Source: Candidatus Krumholzibacteriota bacterium (GTDB lineage: Bacteria > Krumholzibacteriota > Krumholzibacteriia > Krumholzibacteriales > Krumholzibacteriaceae). From it: 60,955 bases of DNA. The translations under genes and the position numbers were made by a program. Shown one piece after another: positions 43,889-52,817 of this stretch. The DNA lies in the NCBI GenBank assembly GCA_030609325.1, contig JAUWCL010000019.1, positions 1 through 60,955 of the forward strand. Direction: 5' to 3'. The notes beneath the pieces were generated by a model that was not told where the DNA came from, ran no database searches, and was given only the letters and a program-made list of their open reading frames with translations. Each line of letters opens with the position of its first letter. The first letter of the stretch is position 1.

Positions 43889-43907
43889 CATCGAAAGAAC
43901 TATAGTG

Positions 43908-43939
43908 AAAAAACGGGCGCCCGCTGTGCGGGAACCCGT
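43908..43939 (-). terminator. Intrinsic terminator of hppA
   Basis: Reading the minus strand, ACGGG...GCGGG arms pair with CCCGC...CCCGT across a 3-base loop, with one 2x2 internal mismatch, followed by six T. It lies 27 bases after the hppA stop and separates it from the ychF operon. Confidence 0.85.
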
Positions 43940-43965
43940 TCGTGCTCACGTTATATTTCCGGACG

Positions 43966-45954
43966 CTACATGAACAGAGGGGCGAAGACAAGTGCCACCA
44001 CTGACATCAGCTTGATGAGGATGTTCATACTCGGTCCGGAGGTATCCTTGAGGGGGTCACCGACCGTGTCACCGACCACAGCCGCTGCGTGTGTGCTCGT
44101 CCCCTTGCCGCCGAGGTTACCCTCCTCGATATACTTCTTCGCGTTGTCCCACGTCCCTCCGGCATTCGCCATGTAAATGCCGGTGAGGACGCCTGTCGCC
44201 GTGGCGCCTGCGAGGAATCCCCCAAGACTCTCGGCCCCGAGAGCGAATCCGATCACCAGTGGCGCTATAACCGCTATGCACCCGGGAAGTATCATCTCAC
44301 GCAGCGCCGACTTGGTGACGATTTCTACGCATTTATCGGTGTCCGGCTCGGCAGTGCCCTCCATCAGACCGGCTATCTCGCGGAACTGCCGCCTTATCTC
44401 TATCACCATCTTGTTGGCGGCCCTGCCGACTCCCTTCATCGTCATAGAGGCGATGACGAACGGCATCATCGCTCCGAGCAGAAGCCCGATGACAGTTTCC
44501 ACATTCGCCAGGTTGATACTGTCGATCCCTGTCGTTTTCTGATAGGCGCTGAAGAGCGCCAGCGCCGTGAGCGCGGCAGATCCGATTGCGAAACCCTTGC
44601 CGATGGCAGCTGTCGTGTTTCCGATCGAGTCGAGCTTGTCTGTGATCTTCCTGATCTCCGGCCCTGCTCCCGACATCTCCGCGATGCCGCCCGCGTTGTC
44701 GGCAATCGGTCCGTACGAATCTGTCGACATAACGATGCCAATCGTCGAGAGCATGCCGACCGCCGAGATAGCGATGCCGTAGAGGCCGCCGCCGAACTTG
44801 AACGCAACGAACATCGCGCCGGCAAGTGTCATCACTGGAAGGATGACGCTTTCGTAACCTATCGCCATGCCGGTGATGATGTTCGTCGCGGGTCCGGTTT
44901 CACTCGCTTCGGCGACTTTCTTGACGGGAGGGCCTGAGGTGTAGTACTCGCTCTCGGCCCCGATCAGGACACCGGCGATGATACCGGCCAGTACGGCCCA
45001 GAACGGCTCGACCGTTCCGACAACCTGCTTCGCGGCAAACCACGCGCCTGCAACAAACAGTACTACCGAAACGTAGAAGCTGTACCTCAAGGCCGACTGC
45101 GGCCCCGCCTTCTTCAGTGCCGATATCGAGAGAATGCCGATTATCGAGGCAACAAGGCCGATCGTGATCAGTACGAGCGGCAACATCATCCTGCCGGCGA
45201 CTTCGGTCGCCGCGTATGTCGCTCCTATCGCCATCGTGGCGACGACGCTTCCCACGTAGCTCTCGAAGAGGTCTGCGCCCATGCCGGCCGTATCACCGAC
45301 GTTGTCGCCCACGTTGTCCGCGATCACTCCGGGGTTCCTCGGATCGTCCTCGGGTATGCCTGCCTCTATCTTGCCGACGAGATCGGCTCCGACATCGGCG
45401 CTCTTCGTGAATACGCCCCCGCCGATCCTGGCGAAGAGGGCGACCGAACTGGCGCCCATCGCGAAGCCGTTGATGATCCTGGGGTCCTTCGTGAAGAGGA
45501 AGTAGAAGCCCAGGCCTACGACACCGATAGCGGCCACTGCCACACCCATGACCGAACCGCCGCCAAACGCTATCGCAAGCGCCTTGCCGATACCGCCGTC
45601 CTTCGCTCCCTGCATGGCCCTGACAGAGGCCCTCGTGGCCGCTTCCATGCCGAGCACGCCGGCGCCCATCGAGCAGAGCGCTCCTGTCAGGAAAGCGATC
45701 GCCGTCTGGACGCCCAGTCCCGGCGTGAATGTCAGGACGATGAAGATGATGACGATGAATGCGAAGATGATCTGGTATTCCTTCTTGAGGAATACGAAGG
45801 CGCCGTCGTGTATCTTTCCGGCTATCTTCTGCATCAGCTCGTTTCCGGCGGGATGGCGCTTCATTTTGAAATACGCGCCGATCGAAAAGATCAGCCCGGC
45901 GATACCGAACCACGGGATAAATCTGGTCACTTGGGACAGGACCTCTGGCGACAT
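43966..45954 (-). CDS. hppA: Membrane-bound pyrophosphatase, K+-dependent type (HppA)
   Basis: This 662-residue protein with about 16 spans hydrolyses pyrophosphate and pumps H+ or Na+ out. Core motifs are [23 protein letters not shown] and [21 protein letters not shown] (pyrophosphate/Mg site), [18 protein letters not shown], and [15 protein letters not shown] at the end. Alanine in GNTTAA, where K+-independent enzymes have lysine, marks the K+-dependent class. Whether it pumps H+ or Na+ cannot be read safely. AGGAGG precedes the ATG. It follows kbl by 22 bases and ends with an intrinsic terminator. Confidence 0.96.
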   Translation of the reverse strand: MSPEVLSQVTRFIPWFGIAGLIFSIGAYFKMKRHPAGNELMQKIAGKIHDGAFVFLKKEYQIIFAFIVIIFIVLTFTPGLGVQTAIAFLTGALCSMGAGVLGMEAATRASVRAMQGAKDGGIGKALAIAFGGGSVMGVAVAAIGVVGLGFYFLFTKDPRIINGFAMGASSVALFARIGGGVFTKSADVGADLVGKIEAGIPEDDPRNPGVIADNVGDNVGDTAGMGADLFESYVGSVVATMAIGATYAATEVAGRMMLPLVLITIGLVASIIGILSISALKKAGPQSALRYSFYVSVVLFVAGAWFAAKQVVGTVEPFWAVLAGIIAGVLIGAESEYYTSGPPVKKVAEASETGPATNIITGMAIGYESVILPVMTLAGAMFVAFKFGGGLYGIAISAVGMLSTIGIVMSTDSYGPIADNAGGIAEMSGAGPEIRKITDKLDSIGNTTAAIGKGFAIGSAALTALALFSAYQKTTGIDSINLANVETVIGLLLGAMMPFVIASMTMKGVGRAANKMVIEIRRQFREIAGLMEGTAEPDTDKCVEIVTKSALREMILPGCIAVIAPLVIGFALGAESLGGFLAGATATGVLTGIYMANAGGTWDNAKKYIEEGNLGGKGTSTHAAAVVGDTVGDPLKDTSGPSMNILIKLMSVVALVFAPLFM

Positions 45955-45976
45955 CGGAACCTCCTGTTAAAGTGCT

Positions 45977-47170
45977 TTAAGTAATCACTCCAAGCTCCTT
46001 ACCAACTTTAATAAACGCATTTATTGCCTTGTCCAGATGTTCGCGCGAATGGGCCGCTGATATCTGGACCCTTATCCTCGCCTTACCCTTCGGCACTACC
46101 GGGTAGAAGAAGCCGATTACGTATATCCCCTCTTTAAGAAGCATGTTCGCCATATCCTGCGAGAGCTTCGCGTCGCCGAGCATGACCGGAACGATCGGAT
46201 GGCTGCCCGCGACTATGTCGAATCCCGCCTCTGTCATCTTCTCTCTGAAATACTTCGTGTTCTCCACGAGCGTCTCGAGCATCGGGCTGGGTTTTGACAG
46301 CATTTCGAATGTCCTGATGGCAGCCGCGACCAGGGCTGGAGCGAGCGTGTTCGAAAAGAGATACGGGCGTGAGCGCTGGCGCAGCAGGTCGATTATCTCC
46401 TGCCTCCCCGTCGTGAATCCGCCCGAGGCGCCGCCCATGGCCTTGCCGAGCGTCGACGTGATAACGTCGACTCTGCCCAGCGCGCCGCAGTATTCGACGC
46501 TGCCCCTGCCCGTGGGGCCGAAGAAACCGGTGGCATGCGAGTCGTCGACCATCACCAGGGCGCCGAACTCCTCCGCCACATCGCATATCTTTTCTATCCG
46601 GGCGATTATCCCGTCCATCGAGAAGACGCCGTCGGTCGCCACCATTATCCTTCCCGCGCCGTCGGCCTTCGCAGCCTCGAGCTGCGCCCGAAGGTCCTCC
46701 ATGTCGTTGTTTTTATAACGGTACCTCTTCGCCTTGCAGAGCCGCACACCGTCGATTATCGACGCGTGGTTCAGCTCGTCGCTGATGATCGCGTCGTCCG
46801 CAGACAGGAGGACCTCGAAAAGCCCGCCATTCGCGTCGAAGCAGGAGGTGTAGAGTATCGCGTCGTCGGCCTGGAAAAATTCTGCGATCCCGGCTTCCAG
46901 CGTCTTGTGAATATCCTGCGTCCCGCAGATGAAACGCACCGATGACATCCCGAACCCGTGAGAGTCCATCGAGGATTTGGCGGCGGCGATCAGGTCGGGA
47001 TTGTTAGCGAGTCCGAGGTAGTTGTTCGCGCAGAAGTTGAGGACCTCCTCGCCCGTGCTGACCTTTATGTCGGCCCTCTGCTCGGTTATAATGATCCGCT
47101 CTTGCTTGTAAAGCCCGGCCTCCCTGATCTCCTTCAGTGTCGCCTGGAGATCTTCTTTTATCGTGTACAT
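45977..47170 (-). CDS. kbl: Glycine C-acetyltransferase (2-amino-3-ketobutyrate CoA ligase)
   Basis: The 397-residue PLP enzyme splits 2-amino-3-oxobutanoate with CoA into glycine and acetyl-CoA. Motifs are [65 protein letters not shown] and the PLP lysine in [10 protein letters not shown]. The ATG at 47170 follows AGGAG and gives the family start; the frame also runs upstream into tdh. It lies 23 bases after tdh, the classical pair for threonine breakdown. Confidence 0.95.
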   Translation of the reverse strand: MYTIKEDLQATLKEIREAGLYKQERIIITEQRADIKVSTGEEVLNFCANNYLGLANNPDLIAAAKSSMDSHGFGMSSVRFICGTQDIHKTLEAGIAEFFQADDAILYTSCFDANGGLFEVLLSADDAIISDELNHASIIDGVRLCKAKRYRYKNNDMEDLRAQLEAAKADGAGRIMVATDGVFSMDGIIARIEKICDVAEEFGALVMVDDSHATGFFGPTGRGSVEYCGALGRVDVITSTLGKAMGGASGGFTTGRQEIIDLLRQRSRPYLFSNTLAPALVAAAIRTFEMLSKPSPMLETLVENTKYFREKMTEAGFDIVAGSHPIVPVMLGDAKLSQDMANMLLKEGIYVIGFFYPVVPKGKARIRVQISAAHSREHLDKAINAFIKVGKELGVIT

Positions 47171-47193
47171 CTTTTTCTCCTCGCGTTTCCATA

Positions 47194-48183
47194 TCAGCCT
47201 TCGATCTCGAGATCTCCCCTGCCGTACCTCTCTCCCAGTTCCCCGAGCATCTCCCCGGTCATCCTGGCCAGGTCGTATTCCGGCAGCCATCCCCATTCCT
47301 CTCTCGCGGCAGAGTCGTCCATGTAGTTCGGCCACGACTCGGCGATCGCCTGCCGCACGGAGTCTATCTCGTAATCTATCGTGAATTCCGGAATGTGCTT
47401 TCTGATCTCGGCAGCTATTTCCTCGGGGTCAAAGTGCATCGCCGTCACGTTGAAGGCGTTCCGGTGCTTCAGGTTGGCGGGATCCGCCTCCATCACGTCG
47501 ATTGCCGCCTTGATCGCGTCGGGCATGTACATCATGTCGAGGGAGGTGCCTGCCTTCAGGCAGCATGTGTAGGTGCCGTACAGGATGGCGTGGTAGTAGA
47601 TCTCCACCGCATAGTCGGTTGTACCCCCTCCTGGGAGTGTCTTGCCCGATATGATGCCTGGGAACCTCACCCCGCGAGTGTCTACCCCGAACCGCATGTG
47701 GTAGTAGTCACAGAGGAGCTCGCCCGAGACCTTCGTCACCCCGTACATCGAATGGGGCCGCATGATGGTATCCTGCGGAGTGTTGTCTAGCGGAGTATCG
47801 GGCCCGAACGCGCCGATAGAACTGGGAACAAAGAGACTGCAGCCGTTCTCCCTCGCCACATCAAGGGCGTTGACGAGCCCCTTCATGTTTATCTCCCAGG
47901 CCATCTGCGGCTTCTCCTCGGCAACCACCGAGAGAAGAGCCGCCAGGTGGTATATCGTGTTGATCCGGTAGTCCCTGACGATCGAGTCGAAATCGCCCGC
48001 CGAGAGTACGTCGAGCTCCACGAATGTCCCGGCGCCTTCGAGTATCCCGTGGCTGTCCTCCCGGACGTCGCTCGTGATGACGTTTTCAGCCCCGTATCTC
48101 TCCGCCAGGGCGAATGCCAGCTCGGAGCCTATCTGCCCGAGAGAGCCGGTAAGCAGCACTCTTTTTCCGTTTTCCTTGACCAT
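47194..48183 (-). CDS. tdh: L-threonine 3-dehydrogenase, short-chain (epimerase-like) type
   Basis: The 329-residue protein is of the extended SDR fold. The N-terminal NAD motif is [14 protein letters not shown], the catalytic Ser and YxxxK are in VPSSIGAFG and [13 protein letters not shown], and the substrate part has RFPGIISG and [17 protein letters not shown], matching the NAD-epimerase-like threonine dehydrogenases rather than the zinc-dependent ones. It turns threonine into 2-amino-3-oxobutanoate, which kbl then cleaves. It is 66 bases after the peptidase gene. Confidence 0.92.
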   Translation of the reverse strand: MVKENGKRVLLTGSLGQIGSELAFALAERYGAENVITSDVREDSHGILEGAGTFVELDVLSAGDFDSIVRDYRINTIYHLAALLSVVAEEKPQMAWEINMKGLVNALDVARENGCSLFVPSSIGAFGPDTPLDNTPQDTIMRPHSMYGVTKVSGELLCDYYHMRFGVDTRGVRFPGIISGKTLPGGGTTDYAVEIYYHAILYGTYTCCLKAGTSLDMMYMPDAIKAAIDVMEADPANLKHRNAFNVTAMHFDPEEIAAEIRKHIPEFTIDYEIDSVRQAIAESWPNYMDDSAAREEWGWLPEYDLARMTGEMLGELGERYGRGDLEIEG

Positions 48184-48249
48184 CGCACCCCGCTTCTCAA
48201 ACGCTCATTCATTGATGAAACGAATGGTAAATTAGCACATGTGTTCGGT

Positions 48250-50340
48250 CTAATCAAGTTCCTTGAGCGCCCTCTCCGTCGCCTCCATAAGGGCGTCGGC
48301 GCTCACCGGCTTGCCTGTCGCGTTCTTCATCCAGAGGTCCGGCGCTATCCTTCCAGCGACGGCCATCCTCTCGAACTCGACGCCGATGTTTCCCGCCTCG
48401 CGCATCTGTTCCTTGACCTGGAAGGCGATCATGTGTCCGATCGCGTAGTCCGGCAGGTATAGGAACGAGTGGACCATGTGTGAATAGACGGCTAGGATCG
48501 TCACGTCCTTCTTCCCGAATATGTCGGAGAAGTAGGCGTTCCAGACCTCCTTCGAGATCTCTATGACGGCTTTTCTGAACTCCTCCGGCGTCGCGTCGGG
48601 ATTCTCGTACATCCAGTGCCAGGCCTTCATATCTATGAGCGATACGGCGCCGATCTCGGCTGTCATCCAGAACTCGTTTACGATCGACATCGACTCGGCC
48701 CTGCCGCCGCTGTCCTTCTCGAGGCCAAGAAGCATCAGGTCGTTGCCCTGGAAAACGTATGCGAACGCCTCGGTGAACGCCGTGTTCGGCACTCCCTGAA
48801 GCACATAGTAGTCGACGTCGCACAGGGAGAGTACCTGCTCGACGTTGTGGCCGAGCTCGTGGGCGGCGATGTTGAATCCCTTGTAGTCCATCCCCTCTGC
48901 GCCGATCCTCGTGCGCAGGCGGGCGGGCGCCGAACACATGCCGGCACCTGCAGCGTGGCCCGAGCCGCGAGCCGGCTCGACGACGATCTTTCCGGAAAGA
49001 TATTTCGCCCTGTCTTTGGGGAAATCGAGCGCGACGAGCATCCGCTCGATGTCCTTTTCGAAGTCCCTGGCCGTGGGGTATTTCTCCCTCGTAATCTTGT
49101 CGAGTTCAGGCTCGGAATATTTCCCCGTAGACCTGAATCCGTTGTACCAGATGTCGAACGGTTCGAGGTCGCGTCCGAGGTTCTTCTTCGCCATCGCGGC
49201 GATCTCTTTGACGAGGGGAGACGAGCATACCTGTACGAGCATAGCCTCGACCTGCTCTTCGGGGATCTCCCTTCCCTCATTGAACCTTCGCGCTATCAAT
49301 GTCGGGGCGGTGGGCGAGTACTCGTCGACCAGCGTCGAAGCCTCGAAGGTGTCGAACCAGATCTTATAGCGCGTATCCGGTTCGCGGTCTGCCGCGACCT
49401 TTATATCGGCCGGGGGCTCGGTATCCGAGTCGTTGACTTTCGCCGGCCAAACCTCATTGGTGTACGGGTTCCAGTCGACGTGCGGATTGTTCACGACGAT
49501 CTCAGGGATCGTCTGGTCAACTATCCGCTCCATCACCTTCTGGATCATTCTCTGCCTCTCGAGCCCTCCCTCGCTGTTGCCGTAATCGGCCTTGATCTGG
49601 TCCCTGAGGTTCCAGTGGGAGAGAAGTCTCATCTTCGGCGGAAAGAGTCGGTTTCCGGCATCGTCAACGAGGTGGTGCATCCATATGTTGTAATCGGCGA
49701 TATACTGGTCTGAGGCGGCCGATGCCCTGGCCACCTCGAGATTCACCTCGGACGGGACCCTTCGTACGAACCACTGGGCGAGCCTCGCGTCGGCCCACTG
49801 CCGCCTCGTCCAGTTCTTCCCCTCGGTCAGCCTCTCCTCGAGCGTCGTGAGCGGGAAATTGAGAAGCACGGTGAAGGCGAGTTTATTCTTGAAGAAGTCG
49901 TCGGCGACGTGAGCCGACGGGGAATAGGAGGCTGTCACCCTGTCGAATTGGTAGAGCGTGCCTATGTCGAGATCGGCCTGTCTGCCCAGCGCCATCCTTA
50001 TCTCACTCATGTGGCCGTATATACTCTCGAGCATGAATTCCCAGCGGTTGAACAGGTTGTCGAGGGCCTTCTCGTCGCCGGCGAAGTTGTTCCTCACGAA
50101 TACCTCTAACACCTCCGCCCCTCCGTCCTCTTCGCGCCAGAAACCGGCGACCTGGTCCATTCCCTTGATCAGCCTCGCTCTCTGCCCTGTTCCATATTTC
50201 TCCGTCAGTTCCTTCTCGAGCTTCGAGATCGAAGCCTTCATCCAGTCAGGCTTCGAAAGCGCGGAACCGGATATCATCGCGGCCGCCAGTATCACGAACG
50301 AGATACCGAGCAGTCCGCTGATCGATGCGAGTCCCTTCAT
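48250..50340 (-). CDS. Exported zinc metallopeptidase (M3-like gluzincin)
   Basis: The 696-residue protein has an N-terminal signal sequence (about 1-27). The zinc motif is AHELGHNVEQVL (about 500) with a probable third ligand in FTEAFAYVF some 30 residues later, as in MA-clan thermolysin-fold peptidases; overall helical layout and length resemble the M3 oligopeptidase group, with an inserted VEPARGSGHAAGAG loop before the motif. It probably cleaves peptides in the periplasm. It heads the tdh-kbl-hppA run and could feed threonine release, an inference from order only. Confidence 0.78.
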   Translation of the reverse strand: MKGLASISGLLGISFVILAAAMISGSALSKPDWMKASISKLEKELTEKYGTGQRARLIKGMDQVAGFWREEDGGAEVLEVFVRNNFAGDEKALDNLFNRWEFMLESIYGHMSEIRMALGRQADLDIGTLYQFDRVTASYSPSAHVADDFFKNKLAFTVLLNFPLTTLEERLTEGKNWTRRQWADARLAQWFVRRVPSEVNLEVARASAASDQYIADYNIWMHHLVDDAGNRLFPPKMRLLSHWNLRDQIKADYGNSEGGLERQRMIQKVMERIVDQTIPEIVVNNPHVDWNPYTNEVWPAKVNDSDTEPPADIKVAADREPDTRYKIWFDTFEASTLVDEYSPTAPTLIARRFNEGREIPEEQVEAMLVQVCSSPLVKEIAAMAKKNLGRDLEPFDIWYNGFRSTGKYSEPELDKITREKYPTARDFEKDIERMLVALDFPKDRAKYLSGKIVVEPARGSGHAAGAGMCSAPARLRTRIGAEGMDYKGFNIAAHELGHNVEQVLSLCDVDYYVLQGVPNTAFTEAFAYVFQGNDLMLLGLEKDSGGRAESMSIVNEFWMTAEIGAVSLIDMKAWHWMYENPDATPEEFRKAVIEISKEVWNAYFSDIFGKKDVTILAVYSHMVHSFLYLPDYAIGHMIAFQVKEQMREAGNIGVEFERMAVAGRIAPDLWMKNATGKPVSADALMEATERALKELD

Positions 50341-50364
50341 GTTTCTTTCCCTTCCTTTCCGTGA

Positions 50365-50655
50365 CTACCTTGCAAACTGCGGAGGGTGCTTCCGGTTAAA
50401 ACCCGTCCCTTCCTGGTACGCCCTGGCGAACACGAGAAGGTTCTCACCGAAAGAGGGCGATACGTATATGTCTACATCGAGTTCTTCTATTTCTCTCATG
50501 ATCTCTGCCTGACGAGAAGATCGATCGGGATCAGGTCGATCCCCATGCTCCACAGTACATCCAGCACTATCGAATCTGATTCGCGAAAGGAGTTGTCACG
50601 TTCGAAGTCCTCCGGCAGGAATCCGATCCGGAGACTTCCTGTATCCTCGTCAAAA
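50365..50655 (-). pseudogene. Amidase-family pseudogene with several deletions and a frame change
   Basis: On the minus strand, one frame reads LRIGFLPEDFERDNSF then SIVLDVLWSMGIDLIPID, which matches the GSLRIGYL...ALEVLRSLGVELIPVELP part of GatA-like amidases, runs into LLVRQ and stops at TGA. The next frame resumes with EIMREIEELDVDIYVSPSFG, then jumps to ENLLVFARAYQEGTGF and HPP, which is the amidase C-terminus. Between these pieces the usual 40-100 residues are missing, so at least two internal deletions and one frameshift have occurred. The catalytic Lys-Ser-Ser region is absent. It lies directly upstream of the peptidase gene. Confidence 0.7.
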
Positions 50656-50937
50656 TCTTATCTGAATGGTACGTCTGGAAACGCTTACTCCGTACATGAG
50701 GCTTACGTTGCTCGTATAGATATCACGGTATATTGTCGTATTGTCCAGTAAAGTGAGTCCTCTCTCCCATCTCGACTCGATGAGCAGGTCGACCTTTCCG
50801 ATATCCCAGTAGACCTCCCCACCAAATATGAGGCCGAATTCGAAGTTCTGTACCCGCTCCCCGATATCTTCTCTCTCGTCAATGTCATAATACCACTGCG
50901 CATGATCCAAATTTCCTTGTATCCGGAATGTTATCGA
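50650..50937 (-). pseudogene. C-terminal fragment of an outer-membrane beta-barrel protein
   Basis: About 95 codons read SITFRIQGNLDHAQWYYDID, then FEFGLIFGGEVYWDIGKVDLLIESRWERGL and a final VSLMYGVSVSRRTIQIRF. Alternating strands and the terminal phenylalanine fit the last strands of a PorT/OmpW-like barrel. A TGA lies just upstream, no start codon except a TTG within the strand region is present, and no signal peptide exists, so only the tail survives. Its stop overlaps the start of the amidase remnant. Confidence 0.5.
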
Positions 50938-51333
50938 TCTTCAAGGGGGAGCATATTCATATATGGCTGTGTTGTAAAGCGATAATAAAAAATCCGTCAG
51001 GCCCGCGAAGGTTCATCGCCTCGACCATTCTGCCGGGCATTTTCCGGAGCTATTCCCGCCCCTCAGGCATGCCTGGCTCTCGGTCTTCGAACAACATTGC
51101 CATGACCTTATCGCCATAACCTCAACCGGACAGATCCGCAAGAGACAGTGTTCCCGTCACATCGGTCGAGATCTCGACAAGTCCTTTTTCTTCCAGCGCC
51201 CATATCCTTTCGGCCTTCTGCGCAGGACAGCATGCCGCGTCTTCAGGGCTCTATTATAACTCGGCTCTTCATCAACTTCTTCACCCCCGGACAAAATATT
51301 GCACCTGGTCTTTATCCCTCCTGTTTCCGCCGG
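50938..51333. other. Gene-free stretch with a possible small decayed fragment
   Basis: No intact gene is seen. On the minus strand at 51250-51122, a frame bounded by stops reads EDAACCPAQKAERIWALEEK then GLVEISTDVTGTLSLADLSG; the CCP pattern recalls small secreted lipoproteins, but this is too short to name. The rest shows no recognisable feature. Confidence 0.35.
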
Positions 51334-52509
51334 TCAATATATCATATGCTCGTCGATCCTTCCGTACGGCGTGACATCCGTATTGTCGAATGATTCGCTT
51401 ACTATCTTTCCGTTTTTCCGCTGAAGCAGTCCGACTTCATCGAGCAGTTCGTGTGCCTTGCCCGGTATGACCGTCTGGTTGTGAATCAGCCAGTGGATCG
51501 CAGATGGAATACTGAATAACGCAGTCCGCAGATTTCCCTTTTCGAGATTATGGATAAGGGGCGGGAGTTTCTCAGGTACCGCATTGATGCGGGGCGGTTC
51601 CTCGAGCCCCCCGCGCCTGTGTATCCGCACGTTGGCCACATCAAGCATTATCAGGGCCATCGTGACGCAGGATCGCTCGATCAGATGATATCGCGTTCTA
51701 CCCTCGAGCATCTCCTCGATAGGATTGCCGGGGACCTCATCGGTACGGAGAGAGTCGCGGATCCCTTCCCATATGGAAAGATCCTCGCCTTCATAACCTT
51801 CCGGAGTATTCAACGCGTTCTCGATCCTCTCATCAAACATGATGCCTATCGTATGCCTTGCTACGGCGTCACCCATCACCATGCAGACGTAGAGCAGTTC
51901 ACCCGCCGCGTCGGGCACATCGGGCAGATTCAGGGGATAACAGATCCAGGGTCTGTTCAAAACGGTGTCCGAAATACACCTTACAGGCCCGGAATAACAT
52001 CTCATGGACAGTGCGTATTTCTCGGGGTCGAGACCGGCGAGAGGATCGAAGTCGGCCAGCGGGGGACGCCAGGCCTCCCAGCTGAATATGAGGTCCTGGA
52101 TATCGAGGTGATACCCCAGCGCCTCGCCTTCGTCCGTGACGATGCACGGCCTGTTGTCATCCCTGAACAGGAATCGGATCATTGCGTGCCCCGCCTGGGA
52201 GTCCCTCCCCCCTACCTTAGAGACGACGAATACCCACTCTACGCGGTCGATGCCTCCGACAGGAATCCGGACCGTACCGAGGACTGCTTCTCCTGCAACG
52301 GGATTAGAACCTAGGTTCACGTTCTTGACGAGATAGCAGCTTTGGGCGTCGAACCCCGGAGACGATACCTTCCAGTTGACCAGCATCGGCGACATTGCGA
52401 CCGAAAGACCGTTGGGATACGAATCTCGAGTCACCTGTACGCCAATTAGTGGATTTGTCGAGATGCCCAGTATATCCCTGACGTTATACTTGTACAGTTC
52501 CTCGTTCAA
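51334..52509 (-). CDS. Unrecognised 391-residue protein
   Basis: I do not recognise this protein. The start is TTG at 52509 with GGGAG 6 bases upstream; a TATAAT lies on the same strand at 52562-52557. There is no signal peptide or membrane span. Visible features are hydrophilic mixed alpha/beta sequence, several cysteines (SCYLVKN, RPCIVTD, MRCYSG, WICYP), and the stretches AGHAMIRFLFRDD, DIQDLIFSWEAWRPP and RYHLIERSCVTMALIMLDVA. The N-terminal 200 residues look beta-rich, the rest helical. It sits between pseudogene remnants and a phosphodiesterase gene, so its context gives no hint of role. Codon use looks like the neighbours, so it is probably a true gene. Confidence 0.65.
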   Translation of the reverse strand: MNEELYKYNVRDILGISTNPLIGVQVTRDSYPNGLSVAMSPMLVNWKVSSPGFDAQSCYLVKNVNLGSNPVAGEAVLGTVRIPVGGIDRVEWVFVVSKVGGRDSQAGHAMIRFLFRDDNRPCIVTDEGEALGYHLDIQDLIFSWEAWRPPLADFDPLAGLDPEKYALSMRCYSGPVRCISDTVLNRPWICYPLNLPDVPDAAGELLYVCMVMGDAVARHTIGIMFDERIENALNTPEGYEGEDLSIWEGIRDSLRTDEVPGNPIEEMLEGRTRYHLIERSCVTMALIMLDVANVRIHRRGGLEEPPRINAVPEKLPPLIHNLEKGNLRTALFSIPSAIHWLIHNQTVIPGKAHELLDEVGLLQRKNGKIVSESFDNTDVTPYGRIDEHMIY

Positions 52510-52817
52510 ATATCTCTCCCTGTGTGAATCGAGGGCCCTTTTAAGATCTGGGGCGAATTATAGATTACCTTAATCCCCCTCTTCCCGCAACTTCGTTCGC
52601 TCTGCATGGAACGCAGGTTAAAGAGATTGCCTTACCCGCCCTGCGGGTGGCATAATGACTGCCGCATACCTGAAGACTGATAACTATATGTTATCGTGGA
52701 ACTTCGGCCCAATCCAATAACACCGCCTGACAGGAAACATCTATCCAATGAAAGGGCATAGGACATTCCTTTCTTTCAAGTCGATCTTCCTGCAGTCTGG
52801 CTCGCACACGCTGAGTT
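52510..52817. other. Intergenic region without a gene
   Basis: It holds a likely -10 box for the gene at 51334-52509 (52562-52557) and a short perfect hairpin ACCCGC-CCT-GCGGGT (52634-52648) with no T-run. Nothing else is recognised. Confidence 0.5.
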
